This document shows positions 1-8,245 of a stretch of DNA of 64,000 nucleotides, in pieces. Source of the stretch: Nitrospirales bacterium (GTDB lineage Bacteria; Nitrospirota; Nitrospiria; Nitrospirales; UBA8639); assembly GCA_029261355.1 (NCBI GenBank), contig JAJDBM010000070.1:124001-188000 (forward strand), read 5' to 3'. The notes beneath the pieces are model-generated. The model was not told the DNA's origin, searched no databases, and saw nothing but the letters and a program-made list of their open reading frames with translations. Every line of letters begins with the position of its first letter. Position 1 is the stretch's first letter. Position numbers and translations under genes: made by a program.

Positions 1-2
1 GT

Positions 3-674
3 GTACTGCAATCCCTTGAATCTCGAGGGGCCAGTTTTTTTGCTGATCTCACGACGAGTACAGGGTATCTCGCTTCAGAAGTGGAGCAGGCCCTCTGGGA
101 ATTAGTGGCCGCAGGGTTGGTTACAGCAGATGGGTTTGACAATCTCCGAGCATTGATCAATCCCAAGCGTCGAAACGCTCATGGAAAAGAAAGGGGTGGA
201 CGACCTCGACATAGTGCTGGACGGTGGGATTTGTTGGGGAAATCTCATCATGATCCGAGCGAAGACCATGAAACAGTGTCTCAGCTTCATGCAAAATGGG
301 CTCGACAACTGTTGCTACGATATGGGGTCGTCTTTCGTGACCTCTTGAAGCGCGAATCGCTCGCGATGACGTGGCGTGAACTCTTGATGCAATATCGGCA
401 AATGGAGTGGCGCGGAGAAATACGCGGTGGTCGATTTATCAACGGATTTACAGGAGAGCAATATGCCTTGCCTGAGGCCGTTGAGTCTCTCCGTGCGGTT
501 AGGCGAGATGAACAGGCAGGCACACAAGACATTCGGGTATCCGCAGCCGACCCGCTTAACCTTGTCGGTATCATCCTTCCAGGAGAAAAAGTCTCCTCTC
601 ATTCTTCAAAGACCATACTGTTTCGAAACGGTGTCCCGGTTCCTGAGGAATCGATCGTTTCTGTTTTAGGATAA
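3..674 (+). CDS. Lhr-type ATP-dependent helicase, C-terminal part (5' truncated by window)
   Basis: The frame is open from the first bases of the window, so only the last 223 residues or so of a much larger protein are visible. The visible part matches the C-terminal region of bacterial Lhr-family superfamily 2 helicases: the GRW segment, then LLRRYGVVFRDLL-like, WRELL, GEIRGGRFINGFTGEQYALPE-type and SAADPLNLVGI-type stretches in family order. The helicase motor (Walker motifs, DEAH box) lies outside the window. Lhr proteins unwind DNA:RNA or DNA duplexes and are linked to DNA repair. A GTG at position 81 would give a shorter 197-residue reading, but family sequence continues upstream of it, so I do not take it as the start. 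The next gene, on the other strand, is also a DNA-damage protein. Confidence 0.85.
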   Translation, partial: VLQSLESRGASFFADLTTSTGYLASEVEQALWELVAAGLVTADGFDNLRALINPKRRNAHGKERGGRPRHSAGRWDLLGKSHHDPSEDHETVSQLHAKWARQLLLRYGVVFRDLLKRESLAMTWRELLMQYRQMEWRGEIRGGRFINGFTGEQYALPEAVESLRAVRRDEQAGTQDIRVSAADPLNLVGIILPGEKVSSHSSKTILFRNGVPVPEESIVSVLG

Positions 675-818
675 TTATTTTTCAGAATTCTATTCGTAAA
701 ATTTCTTATTGCTAGTGCTTGAGCCATTCGTCTTTTATCGAAGACGAAACTTCTTATCAATTTTTTGTTGATGAGACTTCGCTCCCAGGCCTTCTTGCTC
801 TTTGGGTATTACTGAAAA

Positions 819-1499
819 TCAGGTCAACAATGACTCAAGAGGTGACAGGCACTCAGGTCTATCATTCATTGGGCTATTGACCATGGTGCTTACCGGAAAT
901 GCTTCCATATCATCTGAAGGGAACGGTGTGAGAAGTGGGGTAAGACGAGTGGCATCCTGGATATCTGGATTGAGCCAGGTGCGATAGGCCTGCGAATCAA
1001 GGATAACTGGCATGCGTTGATGAATGGGTTCCATGAGTGAATTGGGATGTGTCGTGATGATGGTACATGTTTCAATCGCATGTTCTGTTTTAGCCCATCG
1101 TTCCCAAAGGCCAGCGAAGACAAAAGGACGTTGGTCGTGGAAGCGAATATAATAGGGTTGCTTGGTCTTTCCTTCACGTTTCCATTCATAGAAACCATCA
1201 GCTAGTACGAGGCATCTGCGAGATTGAAAGGATTTTTTAAACGATGGTTTTTCAGGGACCGTCTCACCGCGTGCATTAATCATCGTATTGCCGATGCTCG
1301 CATCTTTGGCCCAAGAGGGAATGAGGCCCCATTTCAGCATGGTGCATTCTCGATGACCATCGCCTGGCATGGTGCGTACACAGGCAACCAACTGAGTGGG
1401 CGCAATATTGTAGCGAGGCTTCATCTGGGGCGTGTTTACCACTTGGAGCAGTTTAAGCAGATTGTCGAATGTTTCTTTTTGTGTATAACGACCGCACAT
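819..1499 (-). CDS. yedK: SRAP domain protein, YedK/HMCES-type abasic-site DNA-protein crosslinker
   Basis: This 226-residue protein is a full-length SRAP (SOS response-associated peptidase) protein. It begins Met-Cys-Gly-Arg-Tyr, so removal of Met exposes the catalytic Cys2. The other conserved residues fall at the same numbers as in the E. coli protein: Asn75 in NAR, Glu105 in GFYEW and His160 in HQRMP. The family forms a stable thiazolidine crosslink with abasic sites in single-stranded DNA and so shields them during replication. It is transcribed towards the Lhr helicase tail. I see no clear SOS box. The family call is secure. Confidence 0.95.
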   Translation of the reverse strand: MCGRYTQKETFDNLLKLLQVVNTPQMKPRYNIAPTQLVACVRTMPGDGHRECTMLKWGLIPSWAKDASIGNTMINARGETVPEKPSFKKSFQSRRCLVLADGFYEWKREGKTKQPYYIRFHDQRPFVFAGLWERWAKTEHAIETCTIITTHPNSLMEPIHQRMPVILDSQAYRTWLNPDIQDATRLTPLLTPFPSDDMEAFPVSTMVNSPMNDRPECLSPLESLLT

Positions 1500-1678
1500 G
1501 TCTCGTTATGGTATCAACTGATTGATTCTTGATTGTCGAATTGGCGATTTCATCAATATCACATGTCTCGCGCGACAAAAATCCATCAGGGGCAGATGCT
1601 CTTGAATCGAACGGTTGTTAGTGAGCCTGGGATATCCACTCACGTTTTTCAGATGAATGGTTTGGATTTGGTCTATGC

Positions 1679-2038
1679 CTAAGGCGTAAGGCCTTTGGGA
1701 CACCACACCATTGGATCATGGTCTCCCTTTGAGGGGACAGCAAAGTCATAGTGGATGAGCCGTTCATTTACGCTTTTTCCATCCGCATACACGATGGCGA
1801 AGGTTTGGTCCTTGTCTTTGCCGCGAATGTCGAGTTCGATGCGGGACGCACGTTGAAGCGCATCAGTGAGAAAGGCTCGCGCAGATCTGGCTAGATGATG
1901 CTCACGATTGCAGTGAGCCTCCATCTCAGGGACAGCAACCTCTGCTAATCTCACCTTGACGGGTTGGCCGTCAACTTGAAAATTACACGTTTGCCCATCG
2001 ATGCAAGAGAGTAGAATGGCGAGTACGAGAGAAGTCAT
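1679..2038 (-). CDS. Small SNase-like (thermonuclease-fold) protein, probably degenerate
   Basis: The protein is 119 residues, with a hydrophobic N-terminus (about residues 3-11) that could be a short signal or anchor. After it comes an SNase-like core: KVRLAEVAVPE resembles the RLxGIDxPE segment that carries the first catalytic Arg and the Glu region of staphylococcal nuclease, and YADGKSVNERLI resembles the YVDGxxVNExLV segment. The second catalytic Arg, normally just before that segment in a GR motif, is not evident (KDQTF is found instead). The DGDT calcium-site motif is also not recognisable. I infer a secreted or membrane-tethered SNase relative that may not be an active nuclease. An overlapping minus-strand frame at 1506-1706 has no support. 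Confidence 0.6.
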   Translation of the reverse strand: MTSLVLAILLSCIDGQTCNFQVDGQPVKVRLAEVAVPEMEAHCNREHHLARSARAFLTDALQRASRIELDIRGKDKDQTFAIVYADGKSVNERLIHYDFAVPSKGDHDPMVWCPKGLTP

Positions 2039-2745
2039 GGTTGAAAATACAAGAATTTTGCAGACAGCGCAAGGCGGTGTAACAAGTCAATTAATGTGAT
2101 GCCTGAATTTTGTAGAAGGTATCTGAGTTTTGTGGGAATGTTCTTGTTATTGGTGCTGAGGGAAAGATCAAAATATCTCGAAGCCTATTTCTTTGTTTTC
2201 AAGCAGTTAGCGATGTCTAATTAAAGAAATCGTAATAGCGCCTCGAATGAAAAGGTAATTTACAAAAAAGCCTGACTCACTTTAGGCTCTATCAGAGTAA
2301 GCAATGATAGATTGGTGAGGCGACCGTAAATGTAACATCAGGCTAAGCCCTACCTCGCATTTATATTCTCCGTTTTCACATGCCTTCCTTATCCCTTTTG
2401 GGAATCCGATACAACGAGAACGTTTGCAGTAAAGCTCAACAACGAGTAGCTATGCGTCTTATTTAAGGACTACTTAAAGAATGCCGAATGTATCTAATGG
2501 GGCTTTTATCTTGAGTAGAATTGTTAAGCAGCAGAAGTTGGTTCTAACTTAAATCAATGAATGAAAGTCATCAAGTTAGAGAGAGGATCTACATTGCTCG
2601 AGACTTTTTCTTATCTGGAAGAACCCTAGAGAAAGCCAAAGTAAATAGGTACTGAAATAGATCAACAACTCACTATGAGAGCAGTGCGTCAGTTTCTTGT
2701 TGACAGGCGACTGTGCGGAAAGGGAGCACTCATGAGGAGATGACC
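2039..2745. other. Intergenic region, no gene recognised
   Basis: About 700 AT-rich bases between the SNase-like gene and the signalling operon. I see no convincing protein frame, tRNA or strong terminator. It presumably holds the divergent promoters of the flanking genes, but no unambiguous -35/-10 pair stands out. Confidence 0.5.
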
Positions 2746-2904
2746 ATGCTTGATTCAATAGGCCGACAATTGCTCGCGGACCTTTCTGCCATAGGAGTTC
2801 GTCTCCTCATGCCAGTGAGTACACCCATTTGGCAGGTTCACTATGTGAAAACCTCACGCTTCATAGGCAAAAGGATAATGCCAGAATGGGGGTGGAGACT
2901 ATGA
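2746..2904 (+). CDS. Possible 52-residue leader protein coupled to the giant kinase
   Basis: An ATG at 2746 lies six bases after a GAGGAG Shine-Dalgarno sequence. The frame runs to a TGA that overlaps the kinase start in an ATGA junction (2901-2904), the arrangement typical of translational coupling. The peptide (MLDSIGRQLLADLSAIG and on) resembles no family I know. Evidence for expression is the ribosome-binding site and the overlap only. It may be a coupling leader, or a chance frame upstream of the kinase's own site GGTGGAG. Confidence 0.3.
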   Translation: MLDSIGRQLLADLSAIGVRLLMPVSTPIWQVHYVKTSRFIGKRIMPEWGWRL

Positions 2905-5900
2905 AGGTTCGAACTCAACTTTTTTTGGCAAATGGTTTAATCCTTGTCTTGTTGTGCGCGATTGCATTGATCATGCACAAAAGTACCGAGGGTCTCATCG
3001 AGTCCGCTCAGTGGGTCGCACATACCAATGAAGTCATCAGTAATGCCAATCTGTTGGCAAAGAGCATGGTCGACATGGAGACCGGGCAACGCGGCTTCAT
3101 GCTTACCGGGGACGAAACATTTCTCGATCCCTATAAAAATGGCCTCACCCAGTTTGACCTAACCTTGAAAAAGGCGATCGAGCTTGTGAGTGACAATCCT
3201 ACTCAGAAGGAGCAATTCCATTTGACCAATATGATTCATCAGCGCTGGCGTACGGAGGCCGGCAACTATGAAATTGATCTGAAGCGTCAGGTGGTGCGGG
3301 GTGAGCGTCCTTTCGAGGCGATTGTTAACGTGTTGCAGGGCTTATCGATTACTGGTGAAGCGATGCCTGCCTCGCACAAGTCCGGTAGGGAGCTTATGGA
3401 CGACACGCGCAAGGTGATCAAGCAAATTATTGATGAGGAGAGACGGTTGCTGGACGTGCGTGCGGGGGCAGCGAATGACACCGCATCCACGGCATTTTCC
3501 TTTCTGTGGATCGTCACCCTGTTGGCCGTGGTCCTAGGTTTCTTGTTCGTGGTGTATATTTCTCGTCAGCTTATGGGCCAGCTCGGGGCAGAACCGGAGG
3601 TTTTGCGACAGGCCACGCTGCGGATGGCCAAGGGTGACACGGAGGTTTCTCTACCCGAAGCTGGACTCACGCAGGACAATGTGGCGAGCGCAGTTAATCA
3701 GGTGGCAAAGACCATAAAGGGCGCGGCGGCTCAAGCGAATCAGATCGCGGGCGGCGATTTCAGCGCGAATATCATTGCTGATGATTCCAATGACCAGCTG
3801 GGTATTGCTCTACATACCATGACCCAGACTCTTAGACAGACGGCGGCGACGGCCGACTTGCTGGCGAAGGGTAATCTTGACGTGATGATCAAGGGTAAGG
3901 GGGACAACGACGGAATGGCTGTGGCCATGAACGGTATGGTGAAGACCATGAGGGAGGCGGCGGCCCAGGCAAATCGGATTGCGAGCGGAGATTTTAGTAC
4001 GGACATCAGGCCACGTGGCCCCAAAGACGAACTTGGCCTCGCCTTGCAAACTATGACCCAGACTCTGCGCGAGAGCACCAGGGAAAACGAAGAGCAGGAC
4101 TGGCTCAAGACGAATCTCGCGAAGCTCAATGCCCTGTTACAGGGAAAACGCGACATGATCGAAGTGTCCGACATTGTCTTGTCTGAGCTCGCGTCCCTCG
4201 TGTCCTCGCAGCACGGCGTGTTTTACATTCCTGAGATGAGGGGGGATGAGACGGTTCTGACATTGCTCGGAGGCTACGCCTATATGGAGCGTAAACATGT
4301 GTCGAACTGCTTCAAACTCGGCGAGGGTCTCATTGGTCAATGCGCCAAGGAGAAGAAGCGAATTCTCCTGACCACCGTTCCTGTGGACTATATCCAGATC
4401 AGTTCAGGGCTGGGGGATTCTCCTCCACTCAACATTTATGTGGCTCCAGTTCTATTCGAAGCTGCACTTGTCGCGGTTATTGAATTTGCCTCATTCGAAC
4501 GGTTTACTCCGATTCAGCTCGTGTTGCTTGATCAGTTCCTCGGAAGCTTAGGAGTGATTATGAATGGGATTACCACGCTACGGAATTCCGAAGAGCTCAC
4601 GGAACGATTGCAGATCCAACAGGAGGAGCTGGCCGAGAGAGAAGAGCGAACAAGCGTCATTATTAATACGGCGGTCGACGGCATCGTCTTAATCGATTCA
4701 AGGGGCATTATTGAATCTTCGAACTTGGCGGTTGAGAGACTGTTTGGCTATACCAGTGAAGAACTCGTCGGCCAAAACGTTAAAATGATTATGCCCTCGC
4801 CTTATCATGAGGAGCATGACGGTTACCTTGCCAATTATGCCCGGACGGGCGTCAGGAAGATCATTGGTCAGGGGCGGGAGGTCATTGGTCTGCGAAAAGA
4901 CCAGAGTCAGTTCCCTTTGCATCTCTCCGTGGGTGAGATGAATTTAAAGGGCCGAACGATGTTTGCGGGGATGATGCGTGATATCACACATCAGAAAGCC
5001 ATCGAAAAGAATCTCCAGGAGCAGAGCGAAGAACTGCGATCCTCCAACGAAGAACTTAAGCAAAAGACTGAGGCTCTTCAAAGTCAGCAAGAGGAAATGG
5101 CGACGCAAAATGAAGAACTGTTGGAGCAAACGTCTGCCCTAAAGAGCTCCGAAGAAGAACTGCAAGCTCAAAGTGAAGAGCTTCAGACGTCGAACGAGGC
5201 ACTCAGGGAAAAAGGTGAGGTGCTAGTCAAGCAGAAACTCGAGATTGAACAGAATAGCCAACGTGTTGAACATGCGAAACAGGAGGTTGAGCAAAAAGCC
5301 CGTGAGTTAGAGCAGGCGAGTCAGTATAAAAGCGAGTTTTTGGCCAACATGTCCCATGAGTTGAGGACACCACTGAATAGTTTGCTGATTCTCGCGGACT
5401 CCCTTACCAAGAACAAAACCGGAAACCTTACGTCTGATCAAGTGGAAAAGGCTCAGGTGATACACAACGGTGGCAAAGATTTGTTGCTGTTAATCAATGA
5501 CATTCTCGATCTGTCTAAAGTGGAGGCTGGCAAACTGAATATTCAGATGGAGGCCTTGGCTATTGAAGATATCCTTGGGCAACTGCGAGTGCAATTTACG
5601 GCCATGGCCGAGAATAAAGGCTTGGCGTTGCAGGTGGAAGCTGAAGCCGACGTTCCAGTTGCCATTCGCACGGATGGACAGCGAATCCAGCAAATTCTCC
5701 GCAACCTTCTCTCCAATGCGCTCAAGTTTACGGAGCGTGGTTCGGTGTCGATTCGCATACATCGTCCAGAGCCATCGGTGCGGTTTGGCCAAACTGGCCT
5801 GGCTGTAGAGACCGCCGTGGCATTCTCTGTCACGGATACCGGAATTGGCATTTCGGGGAACAAGCTCCAGAGCATTTTTGGGGCATTCCAACAGGCCGAT

Positions 5901-7394
5901 GGGTCAACGAGTCGGCGCTTTGGTGGCACGGGGCTTGGCCTCTCTATTTCCCGTGAATTGGCCAAACTCCTTGGTGGCGAAATTGTTGTGCAGAGCCAGG
6001 AGGGACAAGGCTCCACCTTCACGCTCTATCTTCCGCTCACAGGACGTGATGTCGTTGATGACGATGAAGCGGGTTTATATTATGACTCACCGACCCGTGA
6101 GAAAGAAGAGTTCCCCCGTCATTCCATGGAAACTCTGACTCAAGGTCCAGAACCCGAACTCGACCTGGAGTTTATTCCGGATGACCGGCACCACCTTGGA
6201 GACCATGATCGCACTGTCCTTATCATCGAAGATGATGCGTCCTTTGCCACAATACTGATTGATCTCGCACGCGAACAGGGGTTTAAGTGTTTAGCGGCAG
6301 GGGATGGACGAAGCGGGCTCAACATGGCCAGACGTTATCTGCCGAGCGCGATCATGCTCGATCTTGGTCTTCCCCATATTGACGGCCTGACGGTGCTTGA
6401 TGCGCTCAAAGGTCAGCTGAGCACTCGTCATATTCCCGTGCATGTGGTTTCAGCTTATGATGGACAGACCTCAGCACTTCAAAAAGGTGCGCTCGGCTAT
6501 CTTGAAAAGCCTCTCAGTTCAGAGGGAATCGATCAGATGTTTCAGAAGTTTGAATCAGTGTTGCAGGGCAAGATCAAGGAACTGCTTATTGTGGAAGATA
6601 GCCCACTTGGGTGTGATGCGATGAATGCCCTTTTGGACAGGGAAGATACGCATTTGACGTTTGCCACCTGTGGGAAGGAGGCCTATCAACAACTGACCGA
6701 TCATACATTTGATTGCCTGGTGCTCGATTTAGGTTTGCCCGATATGACAGGCTTTGAGCTCCTGGAACAACTCCGAAATGATTCTTCCATCACCCTGCCT
6801 CCAGTTGTGGTCTATACCGGTCAGGAACTGACGAAAGACGAGTATGACCAACTCAGCCAATATGCTGAGAGCGTGGTCATTAAGGGGGCCAGCTCTCAGG
6901 AACGCTTGCTTGATGACACGTCACTCTTTTTGCACAGCGTGGAGTCTCAACTTCCGGAAGCGCAGCGGCGTATCATTCAACGGCTCCACGTCCCAGGGCA
7001 CGCCCTCAAGGGCCGGACTGTTCTCGTGGTTGATGATGACATGCGCAATACATTTGCCCTCTCAACCAGCCTCCAGGAATGCGGCTGTACGGTACTCATG
7101 GCCGCGGATGGACAACTCGCTCTTGACGTGCTGAACCTTAATCCGGGTATCGATTTGGTTCTCATGGATGTGATGATGCCGGTCATGGATGGGATTGAAG
7201 CAATAGGGCGAATCCGAGAAAGGATCGATTACGGGAAGGTCCCGATCATTGCACTGACCGCGCTGACGGGTCAAGAGGATCGGGAGAAGGCATTGGGTGC
7301 GGGCGCCAACGATTTCTTGACAAAGCCGATCGATATGGATCAGTTGACGGCCTTGATGAACCTCTGGTTACAGCAATGCAACATACCCCAGTAA
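2901..7394 (+). CDS. Giant hybrid sensor histidine kinase: CHASE3, poly-HAMP, GAF, PAS, HisKA-HATPase, three receivers
   Basis: The start is set at the ATG preceded by GGTGGAG, giving 1497 residues; a TTG 72 bases upstream has no ribosome-binding site. In order: a membrane helix (about 7-25), a periplasmic CHASE3-like domain (about 35-185, with the METGQRGFMLTGD signature), a second helix (about 199-221), four HAMP-like repeats (about 225-395), GAF (about 420-560), PAS (about 580-698), a long Glu/Gln-rich coiled coil (700-808), the phosphoacceptor His819 in NMSHELRTPLN, and HATPase boxes (LLSNALKFT, DTGIGIS, GGTGLGLS). Three receiver domains follow, with likely phospho-Asp 1154, 1276 and 1423. 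It should sense an external or redox cue and feed a phosphorelay. It overlaps cheR by 19 bases. The PAS is of FixL type with His639 and Arg659 at the haem-site positions. Confidence 0.93.
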   Translation: MKVRTQLFLANGLILVLLCAIALIMHKSTEGLIESAQWVAHTNEVISNANLLAKSMVDMETGQRGFMLTGDETFLDPYKNGLTQFDLTLKKAIELVSDNPTQKEQFHLTNMIHQRWRTEAGNYEIDLKRQVVRGERPFEAIVNVLQGLSITGEAMPASHKSGRELMDDTRKVIKQIIDEERRLLDVRAGAANDTASTAFSFLWIVTLLAVVLGFLFVVYISRQLMGQLGAEPEVLRQATLRMAKGDTEVSLPEAGLTQDNVASAVNQVAKTIKGAAAQANQIAGGDFSANIIADDSNDQLGIALHTMTQTLRQTAATADLLAKGNLDVMIKGKGDNDGMAVAMNGMVKTMREAAAQANRIASGDFSTDIRPRGPKDELGLALQTMTQTLRESTRENEEQDWLKTNLAKLNALLQGKRDMIEVSDIVLSELASLVSSQHGVFYIPEMRGDETVLTLLGGYAYMERKHVSNCFKLGEGLIGQCAKEKKRILLTTVPVDYIQISSGLGDSPPLNIYVAPVLFEAALVAVIEFASFERFTPIQLVLLDQFLGSLGVIMNGITTLRNSEELTERLQIQQEELAEREERTSVIINTAVDGIVLIDSRGIIESSNLAVERLFGYTSEELVGQNVKMIMPSPYHEEHDGYLANYARTGVRKIIGQGREVIGLRKDQSQFPLHLSVGEMNLKGRTMFAGMMRDITHQKAIEKNLQEQSEELRSSNEELKQKTEALQSQQEEMATQNEELLEQTSALKSSEEELQAQSEELQTSNEALREKGEVLVKQKLEIEQNSQRVEHAKQEVEQKARELEQASQYKSEFLANMSHELRTPLNSLLILADSLTKNKTGNLTSDQVEKAQVIHNGGKDLLLLINDILDLSKVEAGKLNIQMEALAIEDILGQLRVQFTAMAENKGLALQVEAEADVPVAIRTDGQRIQQILRNLLSNALKFTERGSVSIRIHRPEPSVRFGQTGLAVETAVAFSVTDTGIGISGNKLQSIFGAFQQADGSTSRRFGGTGLGLSISRELAKLLGGEIVVQSQEGQGSTFTLYLPLTGRDVVDDDEAGLYYDSPTREKEEFPRHSMETLTQGPEPELDLEFIPDDRHHLGDHDRTVLIIEDDASFATILIDLAREQGFKCLAAGDGRSGLNMARRYLPSAIMLDLGLPHIDGLTVLDALKGQLSTRHIPVHVVSAYDGQTSALQKGALGYLEKPLSSEGIDQMFQKFESVLQGKIKELLIVEDSPLGCDAMNALLDREDTHLTFATCGKEAYQQLTDHTFDCLVLDLGLPDMTGFELLEQLRNDSSITLPPVVVYTGQELTKDEYDQLSQYAESVVIKGASSQERLLDDTSLFLHSVESQLPEAQRRIIQRLHVPGHALKGRTVLVVDDDMRNTFALSTSLQECGCTVLMAADGQLALDVLNLNPGIDLVLMDVMMPVMDGIEAIGRIRERIDYGKVPIIALTALTGQEDREKALGAGANDFLTKPIDMDQLTALMNLWLQQCNIPQ

Positions 7395-8245
7395 ACACCG
7401 AATCTATTGAGATCGGTCTCCTGATGGAGGGGATCTATCGAAGGTGGGGATATGATTTTCGATCATATGCACCAGCTTCATTGAAACGACAGATCACCAA
7501 AAGGATGCATTCTGCTGGGTTGTCTCATATTTCGGGACTCTTGCCTCGAGTCCTCCATGATAAAGAGTTCCTTGACTCATTTGTTCTTGGGTTGTCAATC
7601 ACAGTGACTGAAATGTTTCGAGACCCTGAGTTCTTTCAGGCTGTGCGTCAGCACCTCATCTCGCTTCTGAAAACCTATTCTTTTGTTAAAATTTGGCATG
7701 CCGGGTGTGCCACTGGAGAAGAGGTCTACTCGATGGCGATTCTTCTTCAGGAGGAAGGTCTCTTGGATAGGATTCAGATCTATGCGACCGATTTTAACGG
7801 GGAGGCTTTGGACAAGGCTAAAACAGGTATTTACCCAGTGGAGAGGCTTGAAGCCTATGCTGCCAACTACCTGCTTGCTGGTGGGGCACAGTCCCTTTCA
7901 GCCTATTATCATGCACTAAATGGTTCGGCTAAAATGACTTCAAATCTTATGAAGCACATCACCTTTGCGCATCACAATCTCGCGACCGACGGTGTGTTTG
8001 GTGAAATGAACATGGTGGTCTGTCGAAATGTCCTCATTTATTTCGATCGGTCGCTCCAAAATCGTGCGTTGACACTCTTCGAAAATAGTCTCTGTCATCG
8101 AGGAATTCTCTGCCTTGGCAACAAGGAGACGTTGGATTTTTCTCCCATCTATGATCGGTTTGAGGAAGTTGCAGGGAAAGAAAAAATTTATCGTAGAATT
8201 AACCGTGTGGCTCACGCGCGTCTCACTATGACGAGGACATCATGA
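7376..8245 (+). CDS. CheR-type chemoreceptor glutamate O-methyltransferase
   Basis: The 289-residue protein has the CheR layout: an all-alpha N-terminal domain (about 1-85), then a SAM-binding Rossmann domain with motif I as HAGCATGEEVYS, then IYATDFNGEALDKA, and VVCRNVLIYFD near the C-terminus. CheR methylates glutamate side chains on receptors using SAM. There are no chemoreceptors in the window. Here the gene sits between two histidine kinases, overlapping the upstream one by 19 bases and the downstream one by 4 (ATGA). In similar kinase-cheR operons a cheB methylesterase usually accompanies it; none is seen here. The natural substrate is therefore unclear; the coiled-coil or HAMP segment of the kinase is a speculative candidate. 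Confidence 0.9.
   Translation: MQHTPVNTESIEIGLLMEGIYRRWGYDFRSYAPASLKRQITKRMHSAGLSHISGLLPRVLHDKEFLDSFVLGLSITVTEMFRDPEFFQAVRQHLISLLKTYSFVKIWHAGCATGEEVYSMAILLQEEGLLDRIQIYATDFNGEALDKAKTGIYPVERLEAYAANYLLAGGAQSLSAYYHALNGSAKMTSNLMKHITFAHHNLATDGVFGEMNMVVCRNVLIYFDRSLQNRALTLFENSLCHRGILCLGNKETLDFSPIYDRFEEVAGKEKIYRRINRVAHARLTMTRTS

Noticed and set aside
1506-1706. Minus-strand 66-residue frame
   Set aside because: It overlaps the SNase-like gene in another frame, has no ribosome-binding site and no family features.
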